Source: Pseudomonadota bacterium
GTDB lineage: Bacteria > Pseudomonadota > Gammaproteobacteria > Burkholderiales > Burkholderiaceae_B
Length of the DNA: 64,000 bases
Reading direction: 5' to 3'
NCBI GenBank assembly: GCA_023439305.1
Contig: JAEXOO010000015.1
Coordinates: forward strand, 21,445 to 85,444
Positions 44,681 to 53,281 of the stretch are shown in pieces; position 1 is the first letter of the stretch; every line of letters begins with the position of its first letter. The translations under genes were made by a program, and so were the position numbers. A model generated the notes under the pieces. That model was not told the DNA's origin and ran no database searches. It saw only the letters and a program-made list of their open reading frames with translations.

Positions 44681-45403
44681 ATGTCCCACGCCGCTCCCTT
44701 GCACCTGATTCCCGTCGGACTGGGCGAGAGCCCGCCCGACCGCTGGCTACCCGCCGAAGTCCAGGCCCTGACCCGCGGGCTGACGATCTATATTGCCGAG
44801 AACGCCAAGACAGCGCGCGCCTTTCTGAAACTGATCGGCACCACCACGCCGCTGCAGGAAATCACGATCCACACCCTGGACAAGCGCGGCAACAAGCCGG
44901 GCGAAATCCGCGAGTGGCTGAAACCCGCCCTGGCCGGACAGGCCATCGGACTGGTGTCGGAAGCCGGCTGCCCGGCGGTCGCCGACCCAGGCGCCCTTGT
45001 CGTTGCCATGGCCCATGACATGGGCATCCCCGTCCAGCCGCATGTCGGCCCGTCTTCAATTCTGCTCAGTCTGATGGCCAGCGGCCTGGACGGCCAGCAG
45101 TTCGTGTTCCACGGCTATGCACCGGTCGACAGCGCCGCCCGCGCAAAACAGCTCAAGCAATGGGAAGGGGCCTCGCAATCCCTGAAACAGACCCAGATCC
45201 TGATCGAAACCCCCTACCGCAACCAGGCCATGTTCGCCACGCTGCTGCAGTCCCTGAAACCAGGCACCCGCCTGTGCGTGGCGCGTGGCCTGACCACCCC
45301 TCAGGAATGGGTCAATACCGCCACCATCGAGCAATGGCGCGAGCGCCGGGCACCGAATCTGGACAAGATCCCCTGCATCTTTCTGTTTCTGGCCGGCCGC
45401 TGA
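44681..45403 (+). CDS. SAM-dependent methylase, tetrapyrrole-methylase (RsmI-like) family
   Basis: A 240-residue protein with the tetrapyrrole (corrin/porphyrin) methylase fold. It begins LHLIPVGLGE and has IAENAKTARAFLKLIG, GLVSEAGCPAVADPGALVV (the SAM pocket as in RsmI) and QILIETPYRNQAMF. It diverges from true RsmI, which methylates C1402 of 16S rRNA and is a longer protein of about 280 residues, so it is probably a paralogue with another target. The substrate is unknown. It lies between maf and amiD. Confidence 0.85.
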   Translation: MSHAAPLHLIPVGLGESPPDRWLPAEVQALTRGLTIYIAENAKTARAFLKLIGTTTPLQEITIHTLDKRGNKPGEIREWLKPALAGQAIGLVSEAGCPAVADPGALVVAMAHDMGIPVQPHVGPSSILLSLMASGLDGQQFVFHGYAPVDSAARAKQLKQWEGASQSLKQTQILIETPYRNQAMFATLLQSLKPGTRLCVARGLTTPQEWVNTATIEQWRERRAPNLDKIPCIFLFLAGR

Positions 45404-45414
45404 AAGGAAGCGCT

Positions 45415-46215
45415 ATGTCTGCACCACTTCCCATCCTTCGCCGCAGCGCCCGTGCCGGAATTCTGGCTCTGGCCGCCTTGCTGGCCGCCTGCGGCAGCGG
45501 CGGCCCGCTCAAGATCGACGACAGCTATACCGCCAAGGGCCAGAACAGCCGCGTGCGTTACCTGGTGGTGCACTACACCGCCGGCAACAATCTGACCTCA
45601 CTGAAAGTACTGACGCAGCGCGATGTCAGCGCCCACTACCTGATCACCGACGAACGCCGACCGACCGTGTACAGGCTAGTCGACGAAAGCCGGCGCGCCT
45701 GGCACGCCGGCCTGGGTTCGTGGTATGGCTTCACGGATCTGAACACAGGCTCCATCGGCATTGAGATCGTCAACCTGGGCCGCCTGGATGACGGCCGCTG
45801 GATGCCGTACACCCCGGAACAAATCAAGACCCTGACCATCCTGCTGCAGGACCTGGCACAGCGTCATGGTGTCAGCCCTCGCAACATCATCGGCCACAGC
45901 GACGTCGCCCCGCAACGCAAGCTGGATCCCGGCCCCCTGTTTCCCTGGAAAGAGCTGGCCCAGGCCGGCATCGGCCGTTGGTACAACGAGGCGCAGGCCA
46001 GCCAGTTGCAGGCGCAGTACGCCTCGCTGCCCCTGCCCGACGCCGCCGAGGTTCAAGCCTTGCTGCGCAAGGCCGGCTACGAAACGCCGGAATCGGGTAT
46101 CTTCGACAAAGCCACGCAAAATGTCATCGCCGCCTTCCAAATGCACTACCGCCCCGCCCGCTTCGACGGCGTGCTGGATGCCCAGACCCTGGCTATCTTG
46201 AAAAGCCTGAACTGA
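45415..46215 (+). CDS. amiD: N-acetylmuramoyl-L-alanine amidase, AmiD-like lipoprotein
   Basis: Zinc amidase that cleaves muropeptides in the envelope. It has 266 residues. The lipoprotein signal is LALAALLAACGSGG (Cys near residue 23). The amidase_2 domain has the zinc ligands VVHYTAGN, WHAGLGSW and GHSDVAPQRKLDPGPLFPW, and the C-terminus is a peptidoglycan-binding repeat (VQALLRKAGYETPESGIFD). AAGGAAG precedes ATG 45415. The domain order matches E. coli AmiD. Confidence 0.93.
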   Translation: MSAPLPILRRSARAGILALAALLAACGSGGPLKIDDSYTAKGQNSRVRYLVVHYTAGNNLTSLKVLTQRDVSAHYLITDERRPTVYRLVDESRRAWHAGLGSWYGFTDLNTGSIGIEIVNLGRLDDGRWMPYTPEQIKTLTILLQDLAQRHGVSPRNIIGHSDVAPQRKLDPGPLFPWKELAQAGIGRWYNEAQASQLQAQYASLPLPDAAEVQALLRKAGYETPESGIFDKATQNVIAAFQMHYRPARFDGVLDAQTLAILKSLN

Positions 46216-46223
46216 CTGCCCTG

Positions 46224-46254
46224 AAAAAAGGCGGCATTCCATCGGAATGCCGCC
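46224..46254 (-). terminator. Terminator of the msrPQ operon
   Basis: Eleven-base-pair stem GGCGGCATTCC/GGAATGCCGCC with loop ATC, followed on the minus strand by six T residues. On the plus strand, for amiD, it lacks a T-tract. Confidence 0.82.
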
Positions 46255-46279
46255 AAACGAACAAGAGGGCCGGATTGAT

Positions 46280-46888
46280 TCAGGCCGGACTGGAGCGCTG
46301 CGTTGACGCCGGCCACTTGCGCAGCGCCATCAAGGCCAGAAACACAGCCCCGTACACAAAAACATCAAGCACATCATTCTTACCGGCCCGCACCAGATAA
46401 AAGTGCACGACCGACAAAGCCGCAATCGCGTACACGCTGCGATGCAAGGTGCTCCAACGGCGGCCCAGGCGTCGCTGCCATCCGTGAGTGGACGTCGCCG
46501 CCAGCACCAGCATCAGCACCGTCGCCACGGCACCCAAGGTAATAAAAGGACGCTGGACAATGTCATGCCACATGGACATCCAATCGCCCGAGCGGTCCCA
46601 CCAAGCCCAGGCCACGGTATGCAGAGCCGTATAAAAAAAGGCAAACAAGCCCAGCATGCGCCGAATCCGCAACAAGGCCGGCTGGCCCAGCAAGCGCCGC
46701 GCCGGGGTGACCGCCAAGGTCAGCAGCAGCAATACCCAGGCCCACAGGCCGCTGGAGCGAGTCAGGAACTCGGCCGGATTAGCGGTCAGACCGCCCGAGA
46801 AGCCCAGCCAAAGCCAGCGCGCGAGCGGGTATAGCCCCAGCACAAACACCAGGGGTTTGAAGCGGTCAAGCTGAGCAGACTTCCACAT
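46280..46888 (-). CDS. msrQ: Methionine sulfoxide reductase heme-binding subunit MsrQ
   Basis: A 202-residue six-helix heme b membrane protein (formerly YedZ) that passes quinol electrons to MsrP. Conserved histidines lie in YTALHTVAW, TLHRSVYAI and VVHFYLV. It starts 2 bp after the msrP stop. Confidence 0.95.
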   Translation of the reverse strand: MWKSAQLDRFKPLVFVLGLYPLARWLWLGFSGGLTANPAEFLTRSSGLWAWVLLLLTLAVTPARRLLGQPALLRIRRMLGLFAFFYTALHTVAWAWWDRSGDWMSMWHDIVQRPFITLGAVATVLMLVLAATSTHGWQRRLGRRWSTLHRSVYAIAALSVVHFYLVRAGKNDVLDVFVYGAVFLALMALRKWPASTQRSSPA

Positions 46889-46890
46889 GG

Positions 46891-47835
46891 TTAATAATTC
46901 CGCGTCAAATCCAGGCCAGCGTACAGGCCAGCCACATCCTCCGCATAACCATTGAACGGCAAGGTGGGCTTCTTGGCGGCGAAGAAACCCGATCCGATGA
47001 CACGCTCTGTAGCCTGGCTCCAGCGCGGATGGGGCACGGCCGGATTCACATTGGCATAAAAGCCGTATTCCTGGGGAGCCACCTGCATCCAGCTGGACAC
47101 CGGCATGGTATCGGTCAGGGTGATGCGCACCAGGGACTTGGCGGACTTGAAGCCGTACTTCCAGGGCACGATCAGCCGCACCGGCGCGCCATTCTGATTA
47201 GGCAGCGTCTTGCCGTACAGGCCCGTGGCCAACAGCGTCAAGGGATGCATGGCCTCATCCAGGCGCAGACCTTCGGCATAGGGCCAATCCAGAATGGATG
47301 AACGCAGTCCGGGCATGGCTGCTTCGTCTCGCACGGTTTCAAAGCGCACAAAGCGGGCATCACCCAACGGTTCGGCACGCTTGATCAGCTCCGACAAGGA
47401 GTAGCCTACCCACGGCACCACCATGGACCAGGCTTCCACGCAGCGCAGACGATAGACCCGCTCTTCCAGGGGCGCCAGCTTCAGGATCTGATCCATGTCC
47501 AGCTTCAGGGGCTTGCCCACCAGACCATCGACCACCAGCGTCCAGGGCTCGGTCTTCAAGGCGCCGGCATGGCGGGACGGGTCCTCCTTGCCGGTGCCGA
47601 ATTCGTAGTAATTATTGTAAGAAGTGACATCCGATTCCTGGGTAGGCGCATCGGGAACCGGCCAACGATCGGAACGGGAAAAAGCCAGGGCGTTGCCGGC
47701 TGCGTGCGCCGGCTGCGGCAGAGCCGCCGCCAGCGCGAGGGCGCCGGGAAACTGCAACAGGCGGCGGCGGGATCGCCAGACGGATTCATCTGTGATTTCC
47801 GAGGGACGCACGGGGACGGAGCGCGACTTGAACAT
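46891..47835 (-). CDS. msrP: Periplasmic methionine sulfoxide reductase catalytic subunit MsrP
   Basis: Molybdopterin enzyme that repairs oxidised methionine in envelope proteins. It has 314 residues. A twin-arginine signal (SRRRLLQFPG) ends near PAHA. The cofactor Cys is in YRLRCVEAWSMVVPW. AGGAG lies six bases before ATG 47835, which favours it over the ATG two codons upstream. It forms an operon with msrQ. Confidence 0.96.
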   Translation of the reverse strand: MFKSRSVPVRPSEITDESVWRSRRRLLQFPGALALAAALPQPAHAAGNALAFSRSDRWPVPDAPTQESDVTSYNNYYEFGTGKEDPSRHAGALKTEPWTLVVDGLVGKPLKLDMDQILKLAPLEERVYRLRCVEAWSMVVPWVGYSLSELIKRAEPLGDARFVRFETVRDEAAMPGLRSSILDWPYAEGLRLDEAMHPLTLLATGLYGKTLPNQNGAPVRLIVPWKYGFKSAKSLVRITLTDTMPVSSWMQVAPQEYGFYANVNPAVPHPRWSQATERVIGSGFFAAKKPTLPFNGYAEDVAGLYAGLDLTRNY

Positions 47836-47897
47836 AAGCATCTCCTGACATTTATCTGCGTGAGACTGGCGGCCGAGCGCAAAGTTCCGGTCTGAAA

Positions 47898-48551
47898 TCA
47901 GGTGCGGGGAAGCACCCAGTCCCGCATCTGGGCCACGCTGTCCACCATGACGGTAGGCTGCGCCTGGGCCAGCGTACCGGGATCATGCGCCCCGTAGGTG
48001 ACAGCCACGCTATCCATGCCTGCATTGGCAGCCATGTGTATATCGTGCGAGGTGTCGCCGACCATGAGCACTTGCTCGGGGTCCAGCATCAATTCGCCCA
48101 GCAGTTGATGCAGCATTTCGGGATCGGGCTTGCTGCGCGTCTCGTCTGCGCAGCGGGTCGCATCGAAAAAAGTCGTCAGACTGACCTGTTGCAGCACCCG
48201 GTCCAGACCCTGGCGGCTCTTGCCCGTCGCCACGCCCAAGGCGACCTGACGGCCGCGCAACTCACCCAGAAAAGGCAGGATGCCGTCAAACAACTTGATA
48301 TGCGGATCGCGCTGCAGGAAATGAAAACGATAGCGCTCCAGAAACTGCGGCATCTGCTCCGCCGTCAGATCCGGCACCGCCCGGTAAAGCGCGCTTTCCA
48401 GCGACAGGCCGATCACCCAGCTGGCCTGCTGAATGGACGGCACCGGCAACTCAAGGTCGGCGCAGGCAAGTTGAATGGAGCTGGCGATGGAGTGGGTCGA
48501 ATCCATGACCGTCCCGTCCCAATCGAACAGTACGGCGGCATAACGCTTCAT
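47898..48551 (-). CDS. HAD-family hydrolase, phosphoglycolate phosphatase-like
   Basis: A 217-residue haloacid-dehalogenase phosphatase. Motif I is FDWDGTVMDS, the motif II Thr is in GVATGKSRQGL, the motif III Lys is in KPDPEMLHQ, and motif IV is MVGDTSHDI. It may act on phosphoglycolate or another sugar phosphate; sequence alone does not decide. It follows rluC by 2 bp, a common pairing. Confidence 0.9.
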   Translation of the reverse strand: MKRYAAVLFDWDGTVMDSTHSIASSIQLACADLELPVPSIQQASWVIGLSLESALYRAVPDLTAEQMPQFLERYRFHFLQRDPHIKLFDGILPFLGELRGRQVALGVATGKSRQGLDRVLQQVSLTTFFDATRCADETRSKPDPEMLHQLLGELMLDPEQVLMVGDTSHDIHMAANAGMDSVAVTYGAHDPGTLAQAQPTVMVDSVAQMRDWVLPRT

Positions 48552-48553
48552 GC

Positions 48554-49501
48554 TTATTTCTCCAACAGGTCAAGAACCGCCCGACACTCGGGCGGCAGCG
48601 GTGCTTCCAGCACCAGGGGTTCGCCCGTGACCGGGTGATTGAACTCCAGGCGCCCGGAGTGCAGGAACATCCGTTTGAAGCCTTGGCGCGCAAACTGCGC
48701 GCGCAAGGCGTCGTCGCCGTATTTTTCGTCGCCGACGATGGGAAAACCAGAATGCGCCAGATGAACCCGGATTTGGTGCGTGCGCCCGGTTTTCAATTCG
48801 GCCTGCAGCAGGCTGAAACGACCGAAGCGGCGCTGCAAGGTAATGATGGTATGCGCCTGCTTGCCTTCTTCATCGACACGCACCCGCCGCTCACCGTTGG
48901 CCGTCAGCCAACGCAGCAGGGGAAAGCGGATATGCTGGCGATCGTTCACCCAATCGCCCTGCACCAGGGCCAGGTAGAACTTGCGGGCGCGGATTTCACG
49001 GAACATATCATGTAGTTCGACCAGGGCGGCGCGGCGCTTGGCGATGATCAACAGGCCGGAGGTCTCGCGGTCCAGTCGATGCGCGAGCTCCAGGAAGCGC
49101 TCCTGCGGACGGGCGGCGCGCAATTGTTCGATGACTCCGAACGACACGCCGCTGCCGCCATGCACAGCAACGCCCGCAGGCTTGTCGATGACCATCAGGT
49201 GCTCATCTTCGAAGACGACGGGAAAGACGGCAGCCGGCACCGGGCGCGGCTGATCACGGTCGGGCAAGCGCAAGGGCGGCACACGCACCAGGTCGCCGTC
49301 CTGCAGGCGGTAGTCGCTGCTGATACGGCCTTTATTGACCCGCACTTCGCCGCCGCGAATGGCTTTGTAGATATGGCTTTTGGGAACCCCTTTGCACTCC
49401 CGCAGCAAAAAGTTGTCGATACGCTGCCCCGCCCGGGTTTCATCGATGCGTATCATTCGCACCTGGGCAGGAAGTCTTTGTGAATCGTGAGGTTTGCACA
49501 T
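48554..49501 (-). CDS. rluC: 23S rRNA pseudouridine synthase RluC
   Basis: Modifies U955, U2504 and U2580 of 23S rRNA in E. coli. It has 315 residues. The N-terminal S4 domain (RIDNFLLRECKGVPKSHIYKAI) is followed by the RluA-type catalytic domain with the Asp in AHRLDRETSGLL and KTGRTHQIRVH. The start ATG 49501 has a poor ribosome site. It is divergent from rne, as in E. coli. Confidence 0.94.
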   Translation of the reverse strand: MCKPHDSQRLPAQVRMIRIDETRAGQRIDNFLLRECKGVPKSHIYKAIRGGEVRVNKGRISSDYRLQDGDLVRVPPLRLPDRDQPRPVPAAVFPVVFEDEHLMVIDKPAGVAVHGGSGVSFGVIEQLRAARPQERFLELAHRLDRETSGLLIIAKRRAALVELHDMFREIRARKFYLALVQGDWVNDRQHIRFPLLRWLTANGERRVRVDEEGKQAHTIITLQRRFGRFSLLQAELKTGRTHQIRVHLAHSGFPIVGDEKYGDDALRAQFARQGFKRMFLHSGRLEFNHPVTGEPLVLEAPLPPECRAVLDLLEK

Positions 49502-49521
49502 AACAAAAAGGGGCATATAAT
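49494..49521 (+). promoter_or_regulatory. rne promoter
   Basis: -10 TATAAT (49516-49521) with -35 TTGCAC (49494-49499) at 16 bp. It overlaps the start of rluC and gives a leader of about 470 nt. Confidence 0.6.
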
Positions 49522-49527
49522 CGCTTC

Positions 49528-50000
49528 AGCCTAAGGAAGCTGAGACTGGGTCCAGCGTAGAGATGCAAAGGGTGCGTCTCCGTGGGATGGACAAGGTCTT
49601 ATAATTGTATCCTTGAGTTCCAGCTTCCGGGTCACAAGGTCGCCGGGGTGAGCCCGAAATATAGAAAGTCGAGTCGCGTTACGCCCGCTTTCCAGTAGAT
49701 GCTTTCCTCCCGCGTGCGGCGCTGAATTCCTGCACAGATTGTCCCGCTCTTTTGCACCAGGCGCGTCATCAACGCGACTGCCGTTCCCAGCAACTTTGTA
49801 TCCGTCAACCACACACGTGAACCTGACCCCCCTGCTGACTGAACTTCGCACTTTAGTGCGATTCGTGCCTCCCAGACTATAAGCCGGCAGGCCGAACACG
49901 CCTGCCTGCTCCTTACTGTTGCAGCAATTGCGCCACACACCGAGTGCCCCAAGGTCGTGCGCCGATAAACGGTGCGCCATGACAATGGAGATCCTCACTC
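49528..50000 (+). promoter_or_regulatory. Long structured 5' leader of rne
   Basis: About 470 bp without a credible gene. It contains hairpins TCAGC/GCTGA near the start, GAGATGC/GCGTCTC near 49559-49579, TCGCAC-TTTA-GTGCGA (49846-49861) and GGCAGGC/GCCTGCC (49886-49906). In E. coli the long rne leader is cleaved by RNase E itself to balance expression; a similar role here is inferred. Confidence 0.6.
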
Positions 50001-53000
50001 ATGAAACGCATGTTGTTCAATGCGACGCATCAAGAAGAACTACGCGTCGCCATTGTCGACGGTCAAAAACTTATTGACCTCGACATCGAAACAGCCGGGC
50101 GCGAACAGCGCAAAGGCAATATCTACAAAGGGGTCATCACCCGCATCGAGCCCGGCCTGGAAGCTTGCTTCGTCAGCTACGGCGAAGAGCGCCACGGCTT
50201 TCTGCCCTTCAAGGAAGTAGCCCGCAGCTACTTCAAGGAAGGCGTGGATGTGCGCACCGCGCGCATTCAGGACGCTCTCTCCGAAGGCCAGGAACTGATC
50301 ATCCAGGTCGAAAAAGAAGAACGTGGCAACAAGGGCGCGGCCCTGACCACCTTCATCTCCCTGGCTGGCCGCTATCTGGTTCTGATGCCCAACAACCCCC
50401 GCGGGGGTGGTGTATCGCGCCGCGTCGAAGGCGAAGACCGCCAGGAACTGCGCGAGGCCATGGATCAGCTGGACATCCCTCAGGGCATGAGCATCATCGC
50501 GCGCACGGCCGGCATCGGCCGCAGCGTCGAAGAGCTGCAGTGGGACCTGAACTACCTGATGCAGCTGTGGACGGCCATCGACGGCGCTGCCCGCGACAAT
50601 TCCGCGCCCATCCTGATCTACCTGGAATCCAGCCTGGTGATCCGCGCCATCCGCGATTACTTCTCGCCTGAAATCGGCGAGATCCTGATCGACACGGACG
50701 AGATTCACGAGCAGGCCGCGGCCTTCATGAGCGTGGTCATGCCGGACAACCTGCACCGGGTCAAGATGTACCGCGACGACATCCCCCTGTTCTCGCGCTT
50801 CCAGATCGAACACCAGATCGAAACCGCCTACTCGCGCACCGTACAGCTGCCCTCGGGCGGCGCCGTGGTCATCGACCACACCGAAGCGCTGGTGGCCATC
50901 GACGTGAACTCCGCACGGTCCACGCGCGGCGCCGATATCGAAGAAACCGCCCTGCGCACCAACCTGGAAGCCGCCGATGAAGTGGCCCGCCAGCTGCGCC
51001 TGCGCGACCTGGGCGGCCTGATCGTCATCGATTTCATCGACATGGAAGACAGCAAGAACCAGCGCGCCGTCGAACAACGACTGCGCGATGCCTTGCACTT
51101 TGACCGCGCCCGCGTCCAGATGGGCAAGATCTCGCGCTTCGGCCTGATGGAATTGTCGCGCCAGCGTCTGCGCCCTGCCCTGAATGAAGGCTCGCACGTC
51201 ACCTGCCCGCGCTGCACCGGCACCGGCGTCGTGCGCGATGCCGAATCCAGCGCCCTGCACGTGCTGCGCCTGCTGCAAGAAGAAGCCATGAAGGAAGGCA
51301 CGGCCGCCCTGCACGCTCAGGTTCCTGTGGACGTCGCTACCTTCCTGCTGAACGAAAAGCGCAGCGACATCACCAAGATCGAATCGCGCCTGAACATCGC
51401 CCTGGTCCTGATTCCCAACAAGAACCTGGAAACGCCGCACCACGTCATCGAACGCCTGCGCCACGATGATCCGCGCCTGGACGAACTGCGCAGCAGCTAC
51501 GAGCTGGTGCAGCAGCCCGAACAGCAAGACAGTCTGGTGCCGCACCGCAGCCACGACATCAAGCCGCGCCCCGAAGCCCTGGTCAAAGGCATCACGCCCG
51601 CCCAACCGGCCCCGATCAGCAAGCCTGCTCCCGCAGTGGCCGCACCTGCCGCCGGATCGCCCAGCCTGATCAAACGCCTGATCGGCTGGTTGACCGGCAG
51701 CCCTGCCGAACCCGCTGCCGACACGGCCAAGAACGAAGGCGCCAAGGCCGGAACCCCCCGTCGCCAGGGACGCACCGGCCAGTCCAATGGCACTCGTCAT
51801 CAGGGCGAACGCACACGCGGCCGCCGCCAAGGCAACCGCAGCGATACCCCTGCAGACGAAAAACCCGTCACAGAAGCCTCTTCCGGCGGCAACGCCAATA
51901 GCCGCGGCCGCCGTCGCTCCAATGCAGCGGGATCCGAAGCCGTTCTTGAAACCCGCAACAATGCCGCGGCCGCCGCTCCAGTGGCTGCCACGGCCACCAG
52001 CGCCGACGACAGCAGCTCCGGCAGCAACCGCAGCACGCGCAGCCGTCGTGGCCGAGGCCGTCAGCGCCGCGAAGAAGGCAGCGTGGACACGCCCGAGCTG
52101 AACAAAGATGTAGCGCTTGAGGAAGCCCAGGAGCAAGCCCCTGTCGCCGCGGCAGCAACGGTCGCGGTGGCCGCCAGCGTGGCCGCCGTCAGTCAGGCCG
52201 CGGACGAGCGCGCCGACAACACAGATGACACCGACATCGATCAGGTTGACGGCGAAGACGGCTCCGACGCCAACGCCCTGGATCCCGAGCGCAAGCGCCG
52301 TCGCCGTCGCAGCCGCCGTGGCCGCCGTAGTCCGGACGCTAACGCCGCAACGGAAAACGAAGACAGTACGGAAGACGCTTCCGCCGTCGCTTATGTTGCC
52401 CACGAGACGCCAGCGTTCAATCCTGCCGCCCTGGAAGACGAGGAGCAGAAAGCTGCCGCGCAAGCCGCTGCCGCCGAAGTAGCCGTCACCTCGCAGACCA
52501 TGGACACGCCGGTCGAATCCCAAGTTGCCGCTCAGCCTGCCGAATCCGAACAGAATGCGCCTGCCGCCCAACCCGTGCAAGCTGCTCCTGTCGCCATTCA
52601 AGAGCCGGCCGTCGCTGCGGAAACAACACAGGAACAGCCTGCCCAGGAAGAAGCCCAGCCCGCAACGCCTGTCCAGGAGACCGCTGCTCAGCCAGAGCGC
52701 ATCGAGCATGTCGACACCGTGACCGCCGCTCCGCAGGAGTCGGACGCGTCCGCCCCTGCTGCCCAAGAACCTGTCGAAGCAGTGCAGGAACAAGCGGCCC
52801 AGGAAGAGGCTCCACAAGAGCCTGTCGCAGCCGAACCCGTCGCTGATCCTGTCGCCGCTGAAGCCCATGTCGTGGAAACGGTGCAAGAAGTCGCCCCTGT
52901 GACGCCCCAGTCCCAGCCTGAAGCAGTGGTCGAAGCCCAAGCCCAGCCTGCTGAACTGGATGCCGTCCTGGAAGCGGCCGGCATCGAACTGGTGGAAACC

Positions 53001-53117
53001 TCCCGCGCCACGGTGCAGGACGACTACCAGCCCGCTCCCGTACGCCGAGGCCGTCCGCGCAAGCAAGTCGCCCAGGCTGAAAGCAGCGAGCCGCTGCAGC
53101 AAGTCGAAACGCACTAA
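50001..53117 (+). CDS. rne: Ribonuclease E
   Basis: Major endoribonuclease of mRNA decay and rRNA/tRNA processing, 1038 residues. The catalytic half holds the S1 domain (about 35-120), the DNase I-like site with Asp in VAIDVNSARST and VIDFIDMED, and the zinc link CPRCTGTG. The long tail (about 515-1038) is rich in Ala, Pro, Glu and Gln, with Arg-rich patches (RRRRRSRRGRR) and a C-terminal RGRPRK motif at 1016-1021 resembling an AT-hook. GGAG precedes ATG 50001 by about ten bases. It is single and followed by a strong terminator. Confidence 0.98.
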   Translation: MKRMLFNATHQEELRVAIVDGQKLIDLDIETAGREQRKGNIYKGVITRIEPGLEACFVSYGEERHGFLPFKEVARSYFKEGVDVRTARIQDALSEGQELIIQVEKEERGNKGAALTTFISLAGRYLVLMPNNPRGGGVSRRVEGEDRQELREAMDQLDIPQGMSIIARTAGIGRSVEELQWDLNYLMQLWTAIDGAARDNSAPILIYLESSLVIRAIRDYFSPEIGEILIDTDEIHEQAAAFMSVVMPDNLHRVKMYRDDIPLFSRFQIEHQIETAYSRTVQLPSGGAVVIDHTEALVAIDVNSARSTRGADIEETALRTNLEAADEVARQLRLRDLGGLIVIDFIDMEDSKNQRAVEQRLRDALHFDRARVQMGKISRFGLMELSRQRLRPALNEGSHVTCPRCTGTGVVRDAESSALHVLRLLQEEAMKEGTAALHAQVPVDVATFLLNEKRSDITKIESRLNIALVLIPNKNLETPHHVIERLRHDDPRLDELRSSYELVQQPEQQDSLVPHRSHDIKPRPEALVKGITPAQPAPISKPAPAVAAPAAGSPSLIKRLIGWLTGSPAEPAADTAKNEGAKAGTPRRQGRTGQSNGTRHQGERTRGRRQGNRSDTPADEKPVTEASSGGNANSRGRRRSNAAGSEAVLETRNNAAAAAPVAATATSADDSSSGSNRSTRSRRGRGRQRREEGSVDTPELNKDVALEEAQEQAPVAAAATVAVAASVAAVSQAADERADNTDDTDIDQVDGEDGSDANALDPERKRRRRRSRRGRRSPDANAATENEDSTEDASAVAYVAHETPAFNPAALEDEEQKAAAQAAAAEVAVTSQTMDTPVESQVAAQPAESEQNAPAAQPVQAAPVAIQEPAVAAETTQEQPAQEEAQPATPVQETAAQPERIEHVDTVTAAPQESDASAPAAQEPVEAVQEQAAQEEAPQEPVAAEPVADPVAAEAHVVETVQEVAPVTPQSQPEAVVEAQAQPAELDAVLEAAGIELVETSRATVQDDYQPAPVRRGRPRKQVAQAESSEPLQQVETH

Positions 53118-53130
53118 GCTGGCGTCTAAT

Positions 53131-53163
53131 AAAAACGCCGCCCTTCGGGGCGGCGTTTTTTTA
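53131..53163 (+). terminator. Terminator of rne
   Basis: Thirteen-base-pair stem AAAAACGCCGCCC/GGGCGGCGTTTTT with a TTCG loop and a T-tract. Confidence 0.9.
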
Positions 53164-53216
53164 TAGGCATCAATCGGCCCAGTTCCAATCGCTTGACACG
53201 GTTCGATCAGACATGA

Positions 53217-53244
53217 AAAACGCCGCCTTTCAAGGCGGCGTTTT
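53217..53244. terminator. Terminator downstream of accD
   Basis: Thirteen-base-pair stem AAAACGCCGCCTT/AAGGCGGCGTTTT with a TC loop. It has five T on the minus strand and lies 38 bp past the accD stop. The stem is nearly identical to the rne terminator 60 bp away. Confidence 0.85.
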
Positions 53245-53281
53245 CAATATAGCCCCGAGGGCCGGCCTGAACAGCCGGGAA

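Noticed and set aside
49531..49998. Minus-strand frames of 155 and 117 codons in the rne leader
   Set aside because: Composition is not protein-like, they have no match to known families, and they overlap the structured leader and rne promoter direction.
50040..53114. A 1024-codon open frame antisense to rne
   Set aside because: It mirrors the codon bias of a GC-rich gene; the sense strand encodes unmistakable RNase E and the antisense protein has no recognisable domain.
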